The notes beneath the pieces were generated by a model. That model did not search any database. It saw nothing but the letters and a program-made list of their open reading frames with translations, and was not told the origin of the DNA. Below, piece after piece: positions 1 to 6,543 of a stretch of DNA of 18,039 nucleotides. Numbering within the stretch: position 1 is the first letter of the stretch; each line of letters opens with the position of its first letter. The stretch lies in contig SFCY01000039.1 of the NCBI GenBank assembly GCA_004558865.1, forward strand, positions 1 to 18,039, written 5' to 3'. Position numbers and translations under genes: made by a program. Source of the DNA: Bacteroidales bacterium. Lineage in GTDB: Bacteria; Bacteroidota; Bacteroidia; Bacteroidales; Bacteroidaceae.

Positions 1-148
1 GGGGAAAATAAAATCCGTGGTACACCCAAAGCCACCCTCAAAAAATGCCAATACTGAGAATCAATCAGTTACATGAGATATATCTGCAATGTGGGTTAAA
101 AATGCCTAAAAGGTTGGGGGCGCAAAGCGGCATGAGGAATATTTGTGC

Positions 149-156
149 TAACTTTG
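149..156 (+). promoter_or_regulatory. Bacteroidetes -7 promoter element for the TPR gene
   Basis: The sequence TAACTTTG matches the Bacteroidetes -7 consensus TAnnTTTG exactly. It ends only five bases before the ATG at 162, so transcription would start within a few bases of that codon and the mRNA would be nearly leaderless. I see no TTTG -33 word at the expected spacing near 125-128, so the assignment rests on the -7 word alone. Confidence 0.5.
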
Positions 157-161
157 CGGAC

Positions 162-836
162 ATGAACAAAATCGTAATCGTCTCATTGATGGCCGTTGCC
201 TCAATCTTGGGGGCAAGGGCGCAGGGCAACCCTCTTCGCGACTCATTGGCTGCGGCCTCCAAACTGGTGGAGGAATATCCAGATTCCGTTGACTTGAGGC
301 TGAAGAAGGCGGGCTGGAACATGATGTTGCAACAATGGCAGTATGCCAAGGACGAATACGACAGGGTGCTGCGGCGGCATCCCACCCAAGCGGCAGCTCT
401 ATTCTATCGGGCATACGCCAACGAAAGGCTCTCCAGATACAATTTCGCCCGGCTCGACTATGAGCATTTCCTGACGCTTGTGCCAGGCAACTTTGAGGCG
501 CAGTTGGGATTGGCCCTCCTCAATCAGAAAGACCACCATTATACGGAGGCCTTGGACGGCATCAACCGGCTTGTGGAGGCTTATCCAGACAGTGCTGTGG
601 CCTACGCCGCGCGGGGGGGGATAGAGAAAGAGAGAAACATGCTTGAGCTTGCTGCCGACGACTATGAGAAGGCATGGCAACTGGATGGACAGTCGGCAGA
701 CTACCTCATCAACCTTGTAGACCTCAGATTCAGGCTTGGGCAGACAGCCCTTGCGCAGGAGGGACTGCGCAAGTTGGAGCGAATGGGCTATCCGCGCAGA
801 AGCCTCGAAAAGGAGTTGGCCAACAGAAAGCGTTAG
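162..836 (+). CDS. Secreted TPR-repeat protein
   Basis: This encodes a 224-residue protein. The start at 162 is chosen because residues 1-21 (MNKIVIVSLMAVASILGARAQ) form a clean signal peptide with Ala-Arg-Ala before Gln; an upstream in-frame ATG at 45 would add 39 residues unlike a signal sequence. The mature part is helical with TPR-like spacing: hydrophobic/Ala/Tyr patterns recur about every 34-36 residues (roughly 44-75, 78-109, 112-143, 146-177, 180-210), e.g. ALFYRAYANERL and AVAYAARGGIEKE. TPRs are protein-binding scaffolds, so a periplasmic or outer-membrane-associated binding role is inferred; no catalytic motif is seen. A run of eight G at 613-620 encodes Arg-Gly-Gly near residues 151-153. 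The gene is convergent with the PqqD-like gene. The partner is unknown. Confidence 0.8.
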   Translation: MNKIVIVSLMAVASILGARAQGNPLRDSLAAASKLVEEYPDSVDLRLKKAGWNMMLQQWQYAKDEYDRVLRRHPTQAAALFYRAYANERLSRYNFARLDYEHFLTLVPGNFEAQLGLALLNQKDHHYTEALDGINRLVEAYPDSAVAYAARGGIEKERNMLELAADDYEKAWQLDGQSADYLINLVDLRFRLGQTALAQEGLRKLERMGYPRRSLEKELANRKR

Positions 837-894
837 GAGTCTTTCAAGTTGGCCTCCCCATTGTGTGTTGGGAGTCCTGTTTGAATGGGGAGTT

Positions 895-915
895 GGGAGC
901 TGTCGGCTCGCTCCC
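895..915. terminator. Weak hairpin between convergent genes
   Basis: GGGAGC (895-900) and GCTCCC (910-915) can pair around a nine-base loop in the 142-bp gap between the convergent TPR and PqqD-like genes. No T-tract follows on either strand, so this is at most a weak bidirectional terminator candidate. Nothing else was recognised in this gap. Confidence 0.2.
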
Positions 916-978
916 GTCGGCCCCATTCCCGTGAGCCGGCAGGCATGGCGTCTGGCAATGCTCCAGCCTCCCTTTTTC

Positions 979-1248
979 TTAAGGTTCGCAGATGCCTGCG
1001 TCTATCCATTGTTGTGCCAAGGTCTGGCTGTCTTTGTGTGCGGTGGCATCGTCAACCTCATATTCTTCGGTGAGCAGCCGGGCCATGTCGTCGGTTGTAA
1101 AGTCAATTCCTTGCAAATGGTTCCAAAGATAGGCCGAACTTTCGTTCATGTTGATGACGCTTGTGAAATCGATGTTCTCTTTCCCTTCTGCAATGAGTAT
1201 GTTTACGCCACATATCTTGCGAAGGCTGAATCCTGGTTTGATTTTCAT
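979..1248 (-). CDS. PqqD-like (RiPP recognition element) protein
   Basis: This small protein has 89 residues, a normal length for PqqD-type proteins. The start at 1248 (MKIKPGFSLRKICG) is chosen because the longer frame reaching 1797 is low-complexity and overlaps the S24/S26 gene. The pattern fits the PqqD fold: an N-terminal beta portion (FSLRKICGVNILIAEG), then 'INMNESSAYLWNHLQG' and 'LLTEEYEVD' matching the family's 'lN.taa.iw.lldG ... l...y.v' core, and a C-terminal helix. PqqD-like domains bind leader peptides of ribosomally made, modified peptides and deliver them to enzymes. Here it is last in a row with an S24/S26 peptidase-like gene (77-bp gap) and an HprK-like gene. No precursor peptide is visible, so the substrate is unknown. 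Family call fairly firm; role inferred. Confidence 0.75.
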   Translation of the reverse strand: MKIKPGFSLRKICGVNILIAEGKENIDFTSVINMNESSAYLWNHLQGIDFTTDDMARLLTEEYEVDDATAHKDSQTLAQQWIDAGICEP

Positions 1249-1279
1249 TTTATTATAGCTTTTTGGTTTGCTTCCTGTT

Positions 1280-1301
1280 GGGGGTGATGGGGGGAGGGGG
1301 G
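1280..1301 (+). other. G-tract cluster in intercistronic gap
   Basis: Three G runs, G5 (1280-1284), G6 (1289-1294) and G6 (1296-1301), are separated by TGAT and A within the 77-bp gap between the S24/S26 gene and the PqqD-like gene. The mRNA, read from the minus strand, carries the C-rich complement. A G-quadruplex or i-motif is possible but would need one run to be split to supply a fourth tract. Confidence 0.35.
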
Positions 1302-1325
1302 CAGATGGCTTGATGGGCCAATTGA

Positions 1326-1790
1326 TTACATTGGGCCGAACAAGGGAATCCAAATCCTGCGGTAGGCGGCCAGGAGATAGCGGCGGATTGGGAATAGGCG
1401 CATCCACAGCCACGAATAGGTCTTCCATTTGCGGCCTGTGGTCAGGTCGAGCTTTTTCCTGCCTTTTCGGTAGAATCCCACCACAGAGGCCCTTATGTCC
1501 TGCAACCGGCATTGCTCCACTCCGAGATTGCCGTCGCCGCGCAGAGTGACCCTTTCGCCCTGGATGCTGATGATGCGGTGAAGCACGAAGTGTCCTTTGT
1601 AGGTCTCGGCCAGCACGGGGTCGCCCACCTTGGGATGTCCCACTTGGGCGAGGACGGCCTTGTCGCGCCCATCCTCCAAGAAGGGCCTCATGGAGAACCC
1701 CTTTAGGCGCAGGGTCACGGTGTGGCCTTCGTTGATGAGCTGCACCATTCGGGGCAGGAGTACGGCATTGTCGTAAGTGACTTGTTTCAT
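1326..1790 (-). CDS. S24/S26 family peptidase-like protein
   Basis: This protein of 154 residues resembles the signal peptidase I / LexA-like S24/S26 family. The motif GFSMRPFL (31-38) is the family's S-M-x-P box with the putative nucleophile Ser33. VLHRI (69-73) supplies His71, which suggests a Ser-His dyad of the SipW/archaeal type rather than Ser-Lys. RGDGN (84-88) matches the third conserved box. There is no N-terminal membrane anchor; the C-terminal third (about 125-152) is rich in Trp, Leu and Arg and may bind membrane peripherally. The start ATG overlaps the HprK-like stop by four bases (ATGA, 1787-1790), implying translational coupling. Likely a processing enzyme for the cassette's unknown substrate (inference); proteolysis is not proven by motifs alone. 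Confidence 0.75.
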   Translation of the reverse strand: MKQVTYDNAVLLPRMVQLINEGHTVTLRLKGFSMRPFLEDGRDKAVLAQVGHPKVGDPVLAETYKGHFVLHRIISIQGERVTLRGDGNLGVEQCRLQDIRASVVGFYRKGRKKLDLTTGRKWKTYSWLWMRLFPIRRYLLAAYRRIWIPLFGPM

Positions 1791-2689
1791 CTTGCAATGG
1801 TTTTATGGCACAATCGTGCGGCTTCTTCGTCGGGCAGGCAGTGGAGGGTGTAGACAGGGGTGGTCTCCACGACGCGAATCACGGTGTCGCAGATTTTGTC
1901 GTAGATGTCCACATCCCATTTCATGGAAGAGCATGAGGGGAGGAAAGACGTGAATGCCTCTACGGGACTCAGCCGCTCCACGCTGTTGCTTGAGGCGCGG
2001 TCGATGCGGGTCACGGCTCCCAGTGGGGCCTTGGCGTCGCGGTAGCAGGGTGTCTTTCCGCTCCAAGGGCTTCCGTAGATGTAGGGCTTTCCGTCGGCGA
2101 GGATGCGGATGATGGGATTGTCGTCGTTCATCAGGTCGCAGCCGGGAATGAAGCGCAGCCAGGAACTCACCTGGGTACTCTTCCCTGTCCCGCTTTTGGC
2201 AATGAATGGGTAGCCCCATCCCCGGTGGCGCACCACGGATGCATGAACCAACAGCACGTCCTCTCGCGCTCCGGCAAAGGCGAAGACCAGCATCAGGGCC
2301 GAGTTGAGGCCGTAGGCGCGCATGTCGTAATTGCCGTTGAGGGCGCAGCGGCAGTGACGGAATTCCTTGTCGGATATGAGCAGTGCGCAGCTGTAGCCGT
2401 TGGTGTCCTTGATGACATACTGGTAGCCCCCGTCGTTGAGCAGGTTGACCGTGATGATGCCGTTGCCGGTGTCAAAATCCCGGATGAGCGTGCGCTGTTC
2501 CTTGGGTACGGGCCGAAGACTGTCGTCGATGTCGAGCTGGAAGAACACATCGCCCTCTGGAACAGGCTCGCTTGCGAAGACCCTGAACGAGGGGAGAAGT
2601 CTGATGGAGTTGCGCGGCGAAGGCTTGAACGTGAGCTTCACGTGCAGTTCGGCGATTCGGAAAAAGTGGGTTGTCGTCTGGCCGTTCAT
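1787..2689 (-). CDS. HPr-kinase-like P-loop protein
   Basis: The product has 300 residues. Its C-terminal half carries the HprK/PEPCK-type nucleotide fold: His149 in VHASVV, a P-loop AKSGTGKST (164-172, Lys170), LMNDDNPI (186-193) at the Walker-B position, and YGSPWSGKT (205-213), a hallmark of the HprK/PEP-carboxykinase group. The N-terminal ~140 residues are a less conserved beta-rich region, not the HprK regulatory domain. HprK-like proteins in peptide-biosynthesis loci phosphorylate peptides or have unassigned roles; classic HprK phosphorylates HPr Ser46. Because its neighbours are PqqD-like and S24/S26 genes, the former setting is more likely here (inference). It overlaps both neighbours by ATGA (2686-2689 and 1787-1790). 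Confidence 0.78.
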   Translation of the reverse strand: MNGQTTTHFFRIAELHVKLTFKPSPRNSIRLLPSFRVFASEPVPEGDVFFQLDIDDSLRPVPKEQRTLIRDFDTGNGIITVNLLNDGGYQYVIKDTNGYSCALLISDKEFRHCRCALNGNYDMRAYGLNSALMLVFAFAGAREDVLLVHASVVRHRGWGYPFIAKSGTGKSTQVSSWLRFIPGCDLMNDDNPIIRILADGKPYIYGSPWSGKTPCYRDAKAPLGAVTRIDRASSNSVERLSPVEAFTSFLPSCSSMKWDVDIYDKICDTVIRVVETTPVYTLHCLPDEEAARLCHKTIAR

Positions 2690-3126
2690 TTCTTCTCAGG
2701 CTTGTCGTCTTTGGCGTTGACCAGCACGTCGTCGGGCTTCTGGGCGGAGAAAAGGAAGTCCTGCGTGGAGAGGTACTTGATGTTGTAGGCTCCGTTCTTG
2801 GAGTAGCGTTTCTTCATTTTCAGATATTTCTTCTCTATCTCCTTTTTCTTCTTCGAGAAGAATATGCTGACCGTGGGATTGGCGAAGCCCAGCACCTTGA
2901 GGGCATCACGTAGCTGGTAGGCATATTGGTCGCGTCCGAAGAGGAACATCTCGTGGTTGTAGAGCCATGCTCCGTCGAGGTGCTGGATGTCGGTGACATA
3001 GATGGTGGAGTCGTTGAAGGAGGCCGCCAAGCCAAACATGTAGCAGGGACGGTTCTTATACGACTGGGCAGTCGCCGCGAGGCCTATCGACCATGCGAGT
3101 ATCAGTAACAAAACGTATTTTCTCAT
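2686..3126 (-). CDS. Secreted protein of unknown function, first gene of PqqD/S24/HprK unit
   Basis: This codes for 146 residues. The start at 3126 (MRKYVLLLILAWSIGLAATAQS) gives a typical signal peptide with a cut near residue 20-21; the 12 codons upstream in the same frame are not signal-like. The mature part has 'LAASFNDSTIYVTDIQHLDGAW' (33-54), a region with predicted strand/helix, then a strongly basic stretch SKKKKEIEKKYLKMKKRYSK (91-110), likely a helix, and a charged tail ending PEKK. I do not recognise the family. Its TGA overlaps the HprK-like ATG (2686-2689), so it is probably translated with the cassette, which would tie that cassette to something exported. AT-rich TATAAATTTTTAA just upstream resembles, but does not match, the -7 consensus. 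Confidence 0.7.
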   Translation of the reverse strand: MRKYVLLLILAWSIGLAATAQSYKNRPCYMFGLAASFNDSTIYVTDIQHLDGAWLYNHEMFLFGRDQYAYQLRDALKVLGFANPTVSIFFSKKKKEIEKKYLKMKKRYSKNGAYNIKYLSTQDFLFSAQKPDDVLVNAKDDKPEKK

Positions 3127-3235
3127 AATTAAAAATTTATACTTCTCAATTGATGATGTCATGATTGATGGTTGTCATGTAGGAAAAAAGTGGCATCCGC
3201 TATGAGGGGGGCTTCTGGCTTGGTCAACTCCAGCC

Positions 3236-3667
3236 TTATCTTAGGTCTCTCAGTTCCCTTCCCTCATACTTGTTGATGCCCTCTATCCATTCTTGGGGAA
3301 TCTCCACAGACTCGTTCTTCTCCGTGTCGTAGGCCACCATGATGGTCTTGCCCACACACTTCACTTCTTTTGTGTCGGAGTCTACAAGCCGTTGCATCAG
3401 CGTGAAACTCTTGTGGCCGATGTGGGTGACGGCTGTCTGCACTTCCACATGGTTGTCGGTGAAGACCTGCGACATGAAGTCTGCTTCCAGGTGTACGACC
3501 ACGATGGCATAGTGGTGCTGCATGTTGGGACACGCCTTGTGGAGATAGTCCATCTTCGCCGTGTCATAGTACTGAAAGAATATGGAGTTGTTGACGTGGC
3601 CGAACTGGTCGGCATCGAAAAACCTCAACTGAATGGGAAATCTGTGATGATATACAATCTCTTCCAT
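3236..3667 (-). CDS. Hotdog-fold acyl-CoA thioesterase (4HBT/YbgC-like)
   Basis: A protein of 143 residues, the usual length for single-domain 4-hydroxybenzoyl-CoA-thioesterase-like enzymes. RFFDADQFGHVNN (15-27) is the family signature, with Asp18 at the catalytic position and the GHVNN turn; the following IFFQYYDTAKMDYL is the hotdog central helix. 'HLEADFMSQVFTDNHVEVQT' and 'SFTLMQRL ... VKCVGKTIMVAYD' are the later strands. It should hydrolyse a cytosolic acyl-CoA or acyl-ACP thioester; chain-length preference cannot be read from sequence. It lies downstream of thrA with a 130-bp gap holding a short open frame, and upstream of the PqqD/S24/HprK unit by 109 bp. It may share the thrA transcript. 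Confidence 0.85.
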   Translation of the reverse strand: MEEIVYHHRFPIQLRFFDADQFGHVNNSIFFQYYDTAKMDYLHKACPNMQHHYAIVVVHLEADFMSQVFTDNHVEVQTAVTHIGHKSFTLMQRLVDSDTKEVKCVGKTIMVAYDTEKNESVEIPQEWIEGINKYEGRELRDLR

Positions 3668-3674
3668 CTTTCTT

Positions 3675-3755
3675 TTATTTGTTCTTGTTTAGAAGAAAAA
3701 CCTTAATCGCCTTGGAATCGTTGGTCATGGCCTCGGCCTGCTTGTTTCCTTTCAT
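3675..3755 (-). CDS. Possible 26-residue small ORF or gene remnant after thrA
   Basis: Between the thrA stop (3798) and the thioesterase start (3667) the minus strand reads ATG AAA GGA ... TAA, 26 residues (MKGNKQAEAMTNDSKAIKVF, then LLNKNK). The frame is open further upstream to a TAG just after the thrA stop, giving 'RLSFLTDP' before the Met. Composition looks protein-like rather than random, but there is no clear ribosome-binding site. It ends seven bases before the thioesterase ATG. It could be a small coupled gene or the tail of a deleted gene. Low confidence. Confidence 0.25.
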   Translation of the reverse strand: MKGNKQAEAMTNDSKAIKVFLLNKNK

Positions 3756-3797
3756 GGGGTCGGTCAGGAAGCTGAGGCGTCGCCGAAGGCGCTATGG

Positions 3798-6233
3798 TCA
3801 GATGTTCGCTATGCTCATGATGTTGGCCAACACGCCGGCTGCCGTCACATCGGCTCCGGCTCCGTAGCCTTGTATCTGCATGGGATATTCCTTATAGCGC
3901 GCCGTGGTGAGAAGCACCACATTGTTGCTTCCCTCCAAATTGTAGAAGGGACTCTCCGGGCCAAAGGCCTTCAAGCCGACCTTGGCCTTTCCGGCATCCA
4001 TTTCGGCCACGAAGCGCCAGCGTTTTCCTTCTCGTTCCAACTGCTTGCGGCGTTGCTCAAAGTCAGCGTCCAACTGGGGCAGACGCTGCCAAAACTCCTC
4101 CACGCTGCCCCTCAAGTAGTCCTCGGGAACAAAGAGGTTGCGCTCCACGTCGGTCTGCTCGATGCGGTAGCCCGACTCGCGGGTAAGAATGACCAGCTTG
4201 CGTATCACGTCAGTGCCGCTCAAGTCCACTCTCGGATCGGGCTCGCTGTAGCCTTGCTCCACTGCCCGCCTGACGGTCTCGGAGAAGGGAATGTCGGCCG
4301 ACAACTCGTTGAAGATAAAGTTGAGGGTTCCGCTCAGCACAGCCTCTATCTTCAGCACCGTGTCGCCCGAGTTGAGCAGGTCGTTGATGGTGCCGATGAT
4401 GGGTAGTCCCGCGCCAACGTTGGTCTCAAAGCGAAACTTCACCCCTCGCTGCAATGCTGTCCGCTTCAGCAGGAGATAGTCCTCATAGTTGGAGCTGGCG
4501 GCGAGCTTGTTGGCGGCGATCACGCTGATGTTGTGTTCCAACAGGCCTTGGTAAAGGTCAGAAATCTCCTTGGAGGCCGTGCAGTCTACAAACACCGAGT
4601 TGAAGATGTTCATGCCCACTACGTTGTCGCGCAACTTGCCGGCATAGCTCTCCTCCGACGCGTCCAACTGCTCCCGGTAGTGGCCCAGGTCCAGGCCGTC
4701 GCGGTTGAAGATGGCGTGGTGCGATGAGGCGATGCCCACCACATTGAGCTTCAGCCGTGAGGTCTCCTTCAGCCTCTCATATTGCTGGCGTATCTGCTCG
4801 ATGAGCTTGCCGCCCACCGTTCCCACGCCGCAGATGAAGAGGTTGAGCACCTTGTATTCTGAGAGGAAGAACGAGTCGTGAATCACGTTGAGCGCCTTCC
4901 TCAGGTATTTGCCTTCTATGACGAATGAAATGTTGGTCTCTGAGGCTCCCTGCGCACAGGAAATGACGGAAATGCCTGAGCGTCCCAACACGCCGAAGAG
5001 TTTTCCCGCTATGCTGGGTGTATGCTTCATGTTCTCTCCCACGATGCCGATGGTGGCCAGTCCGCTCTCAGCGTGCATGGGAAACATGCGCCCGTCTTCA
5101 ATCTCCAGCGCGAACTCCCTGTTGAGCACGTCTACGGCCCTGTCGACATCCTCGTCGCGCATGCCGATTGACGTGGAGTTCTCTGATGAGGCCTGGGCAA
5201 CCAAGAACACGCTGATGCCCTCCTGTGCCAGCGTGGAGAAGATACGGCGGTTAACGCCAATCACGCCCACCATCGACAGTCCCGACACGGTGATGAGCGA
5301 GGTGCCTCTGATGGATGAGATGCCTTTGATGGGCTTGCCGTCGTTGGCTATCTTGTCCTTGATGATGGTTCCTTTGCCCGAGGGATTGAAAGTGTTGCGC
5401 ACGCTGATGGGGATGTGCTTGATGCACACGGGATAGATGGTTGGAGGATAGACCACCTTGGCTCCGAAGTTGCAGAGCTCCATGGCCTCTATGTAGCTCA
5501 ACTCGTTGATGGTGTAGGCGGTCTTGATTACCTTTGGGTCGGCGGTCATGAAGCCGTCCACGTCTGTCCATATTTCCAAGGCATCGGCATCGAGGGCCGC
5601 GGCGATGATGGAGGCCGTGTAGTCGCTGCCACCGCGCCCCAAGTTGGTGATTTCGCCCGACTTGCGGTCGGTGGCGATGAATCCTGGCACAAGGCAGACG
5701 CGCGGAGCGTCGGCAAAGGCTTGGCGAACCAGCTCGTAGGTCACGTCGGCGTCGAGTACATGCTTGCCACCAACGTCTACCGTTTTGATGAAAGTGAAGG
5801 CGTCATACCAGCGGCTGCCTTGGATGAGGCGTGCGGTGATTCTCGACGACAGCCGCTCGCCGTAGCTCACAATCACGTCTTCTGTCCGTTGGCTCAAGTC
5901 CTGTATCAGGTTCACGCCAAAGAAGATGCTTCGCAACTGCTCCAGCAGAGCGTCGGTTTGGTTGAAAAGCTCTACCTTGTCAATGGGGTCGGAGAATATC
6001 GTGTCAATCATGGAGTGGTGGCGTTGCACCATCTGCTGGTAGGAGACTTTCCATTCCTCGTCGCCGTCGCGCGCCATGCGGGCCGTGCGCAACAGCTGGT
6101 CGGTGACGCCGCCTAAGGCTGAGACCACAACGATGACGGATTCCCGCCGTGCTGCCTTCTCTACAATTTGTCTCACACTGAGAATACTTTTTACGGAACC
6201 TACAGATGTTCCGCCGAATTTCATCACTTTCAT
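3798..6233 (-). CDS. thrA: Bifunctional aspartate kinase / homoserine dehydrogenase
   Basis: At 811 residues this is close to E. coli ThrA. The aspartokinase half begins MKVMKFGGTSVGS (KFGGTS 5-10), with NLGRGGSDYTA (197-207) and WTDVDGFMTADP (222-233). Paired ACT-type regulatory segments occupy about 310-455. The dehydrogenase half has the NAD(P) motif GVGTVGG (469-475), VIAANK (571-576), SGTLNFI (634-640) and SEPDPRVDLSGTDVIRK (663-679). It catalyses the first and third steps from aspartate to homoserine, for Thr/Met/Ile, and is usually threonine-inhibited. The frame stays open for 109 codons upstream, but that stretch is noncoding in character, so the start is set at 6233 where homology begins. 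A -7 promoter word lies at 6304-6311. lysC at 13561 starts with the same MKVMKFGGTSVGS motif, a second aspartokinase. Confidence 0.95.
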   Translation of the reverse strand: MKVMKFGGTSVGSVKSILSVRQIVEKAARRESVIVVVSALGGVTDQLLRTARMARDGDEEWKVSYQQMVQRHHSMIDTIFSDPIDKVELFNQTDALLEQLRSIFFGVNLIQDLSQRTEDVIVSYGERLSSRITARLIQGSRWYDAFTFIKTVDVGGKHVLDADVTYELVRQAFADAPRVCLVPGFIATDRKSGEITNLGRGGSDYTASIIAAALDADALEIWTDVDGFMTADPKVIKTAYTINELSYIEAMELCNFGAKVVYPPTIYPVCIKHIPISVRNTFNPSGKGTIIKDKIANDGKPIKGISSIRGTSLITVSGLSMVGVIGVNRRIFSTLAQEGISVFLVAQASSENSTSIGMRDEDVDRAVDVLNREFALEIEDGRMFPMHAESGLATIGIVGENMKHTPSIAGKLFGVLGRSGISVISCAQGASETNISFVIEGKYLRKALNVIHDSFFLSEYKVLNLFICGVGTVGGKLIEQIRQQYERLKETSRLKLNVVGIASSHHAIFNRDGLDLGHYREQLDASEESYAGKLRDNVVGMNIFNSVFVDCTASKEISDLYQGLLEHNISVIAANKLAASSNYEDYLLLKRTALQRGVKFRFETNVGAGLPIIGTINDLLNSGDTVLKIEAVLSGTLNFIFNELSADIPFSETVRRAVEQGYSEPDPRVDLSGTDVIRKLVILTRESGYRIEQTDVERNLFVPEDYLRGSVEEFWQRLPQLDADFEQRRKQLEREGKRWRFVAEMDAGKAKVGLKAFGPESPFYNLEGSNNVVLLTTARYKEYPMQIQGYGAGADVTAAGVLANIMSIANI

Positions 6234-6271
6234 GCTTGTCGCTCTAAATTGGTTATTGCCTGCATATCCGC

Positions 6272-6334
6272 CTAACGATGGCGGCCATATCCAAACTTGA
6301 TGGCAAAAGTAACAAAACTTTTGCATTCGGCCAT
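6272..6334 (-). CDS. Possible 20-residue ORF upstream of thrA
   Basis: An ATG at 6334 preceded by AAGGAG at Shine-Dalgarno distance opens a 20-codon frame (MAECKSFVTFAIKFGYGRHR) ending at TAG 6272, about 38 bases before thrA. It holds only one Thr and one Ile codon, so it does not look like a threonine attenuator peptide. The thrA -7 word lies inside it, so it would need a more distal promoter. Recorded as a weak candidate only. Confidence 0.15.
   Translation of the reverse strand: MAECKSFVTFAIKFGYGRHR
6304..6311 (-). promoter_or_regulatory. -7 promoter element for thrA
   Basis: On the minus strand this reads TACTTTTG, matching TAnnTTTG. The predicted start would be near 6300, giving a leader of about 65 bases before the thrA ATG at 6233. 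No clear TTTG -33 word is seen at 19-21 bp. The rest of the 310-bp gap (6234-6543) holds the upstream terminator and a G8 run at 6402-6409 (plus strand); nothing else was recognised. Confidence 0.45.
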
Positions 6335-6486
6335 CCTTTCTCCTTATAAATCTTTGTCTGAGGCTCGATTTTGTTTCTTCTTCAGCAAACCACAGAGAAG
6401 TGGGGGGGGAGCTGGCAGTTGTTGTCAAGTGGACCCAAATGAGCGATTGGCCAGCCGGTAGGATGCGATGAAGGAGGGAAAGCAAC

Positions 6487-6517
6487 GAAAAACCGCCCCC
6501 ACGATGGTGGGAGCGGT
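6487..6517 (-). terminator. Rho-independent terminator after the FadL-family gene
   Basis: On the minus strand ACCGCTCCCA (6517-6508) pairs with TGGGGGCGGT (6501-6492), a 10-bp GC-rich stem with one G-T wobble and a six-base loop, followed directly by TTTTT. It lies 27 bases beyond the stop codon at 6544 and separates this gene from thrA. Confidence 0.85.
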
Positions 6518-6543
6518 CGTATTGAAGTAGAGCTGTAAGGAAC

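Noticed and set aside
1..161. Gene fragment at the left edge
   Set aside because: No convincing frame or homology; read as upstream noncoding DNA.
1249..1325. RiPP precursor peptide in the cassette gap
   Set aside because: The 77-bp gap is C-rich in the mRNA and has no ATG-led peptide with leader/core features.
1249..1797. Longer N terminus for the PqqD-like protein
   Set aside because: It overlaps the S24/S26 gene in another frame and is Arg/Pro-rich shadow sequence; the PqqD pattern starts at 1248.
5415..6116. 233-codon plus-strand open frame inside thrA
   Set aside because: Antisense shadow of a clearly conserved kinase domain.
6234..6543. Threonine attenuator upstream of thrA
   Set aside because: Three adjacent Thr codons occur on the minus strand (about 6415-6440), but no nearby ATG or paired stem-loops support a leader peptide, and the -7 word at 6304-6311 lies downstream of them.
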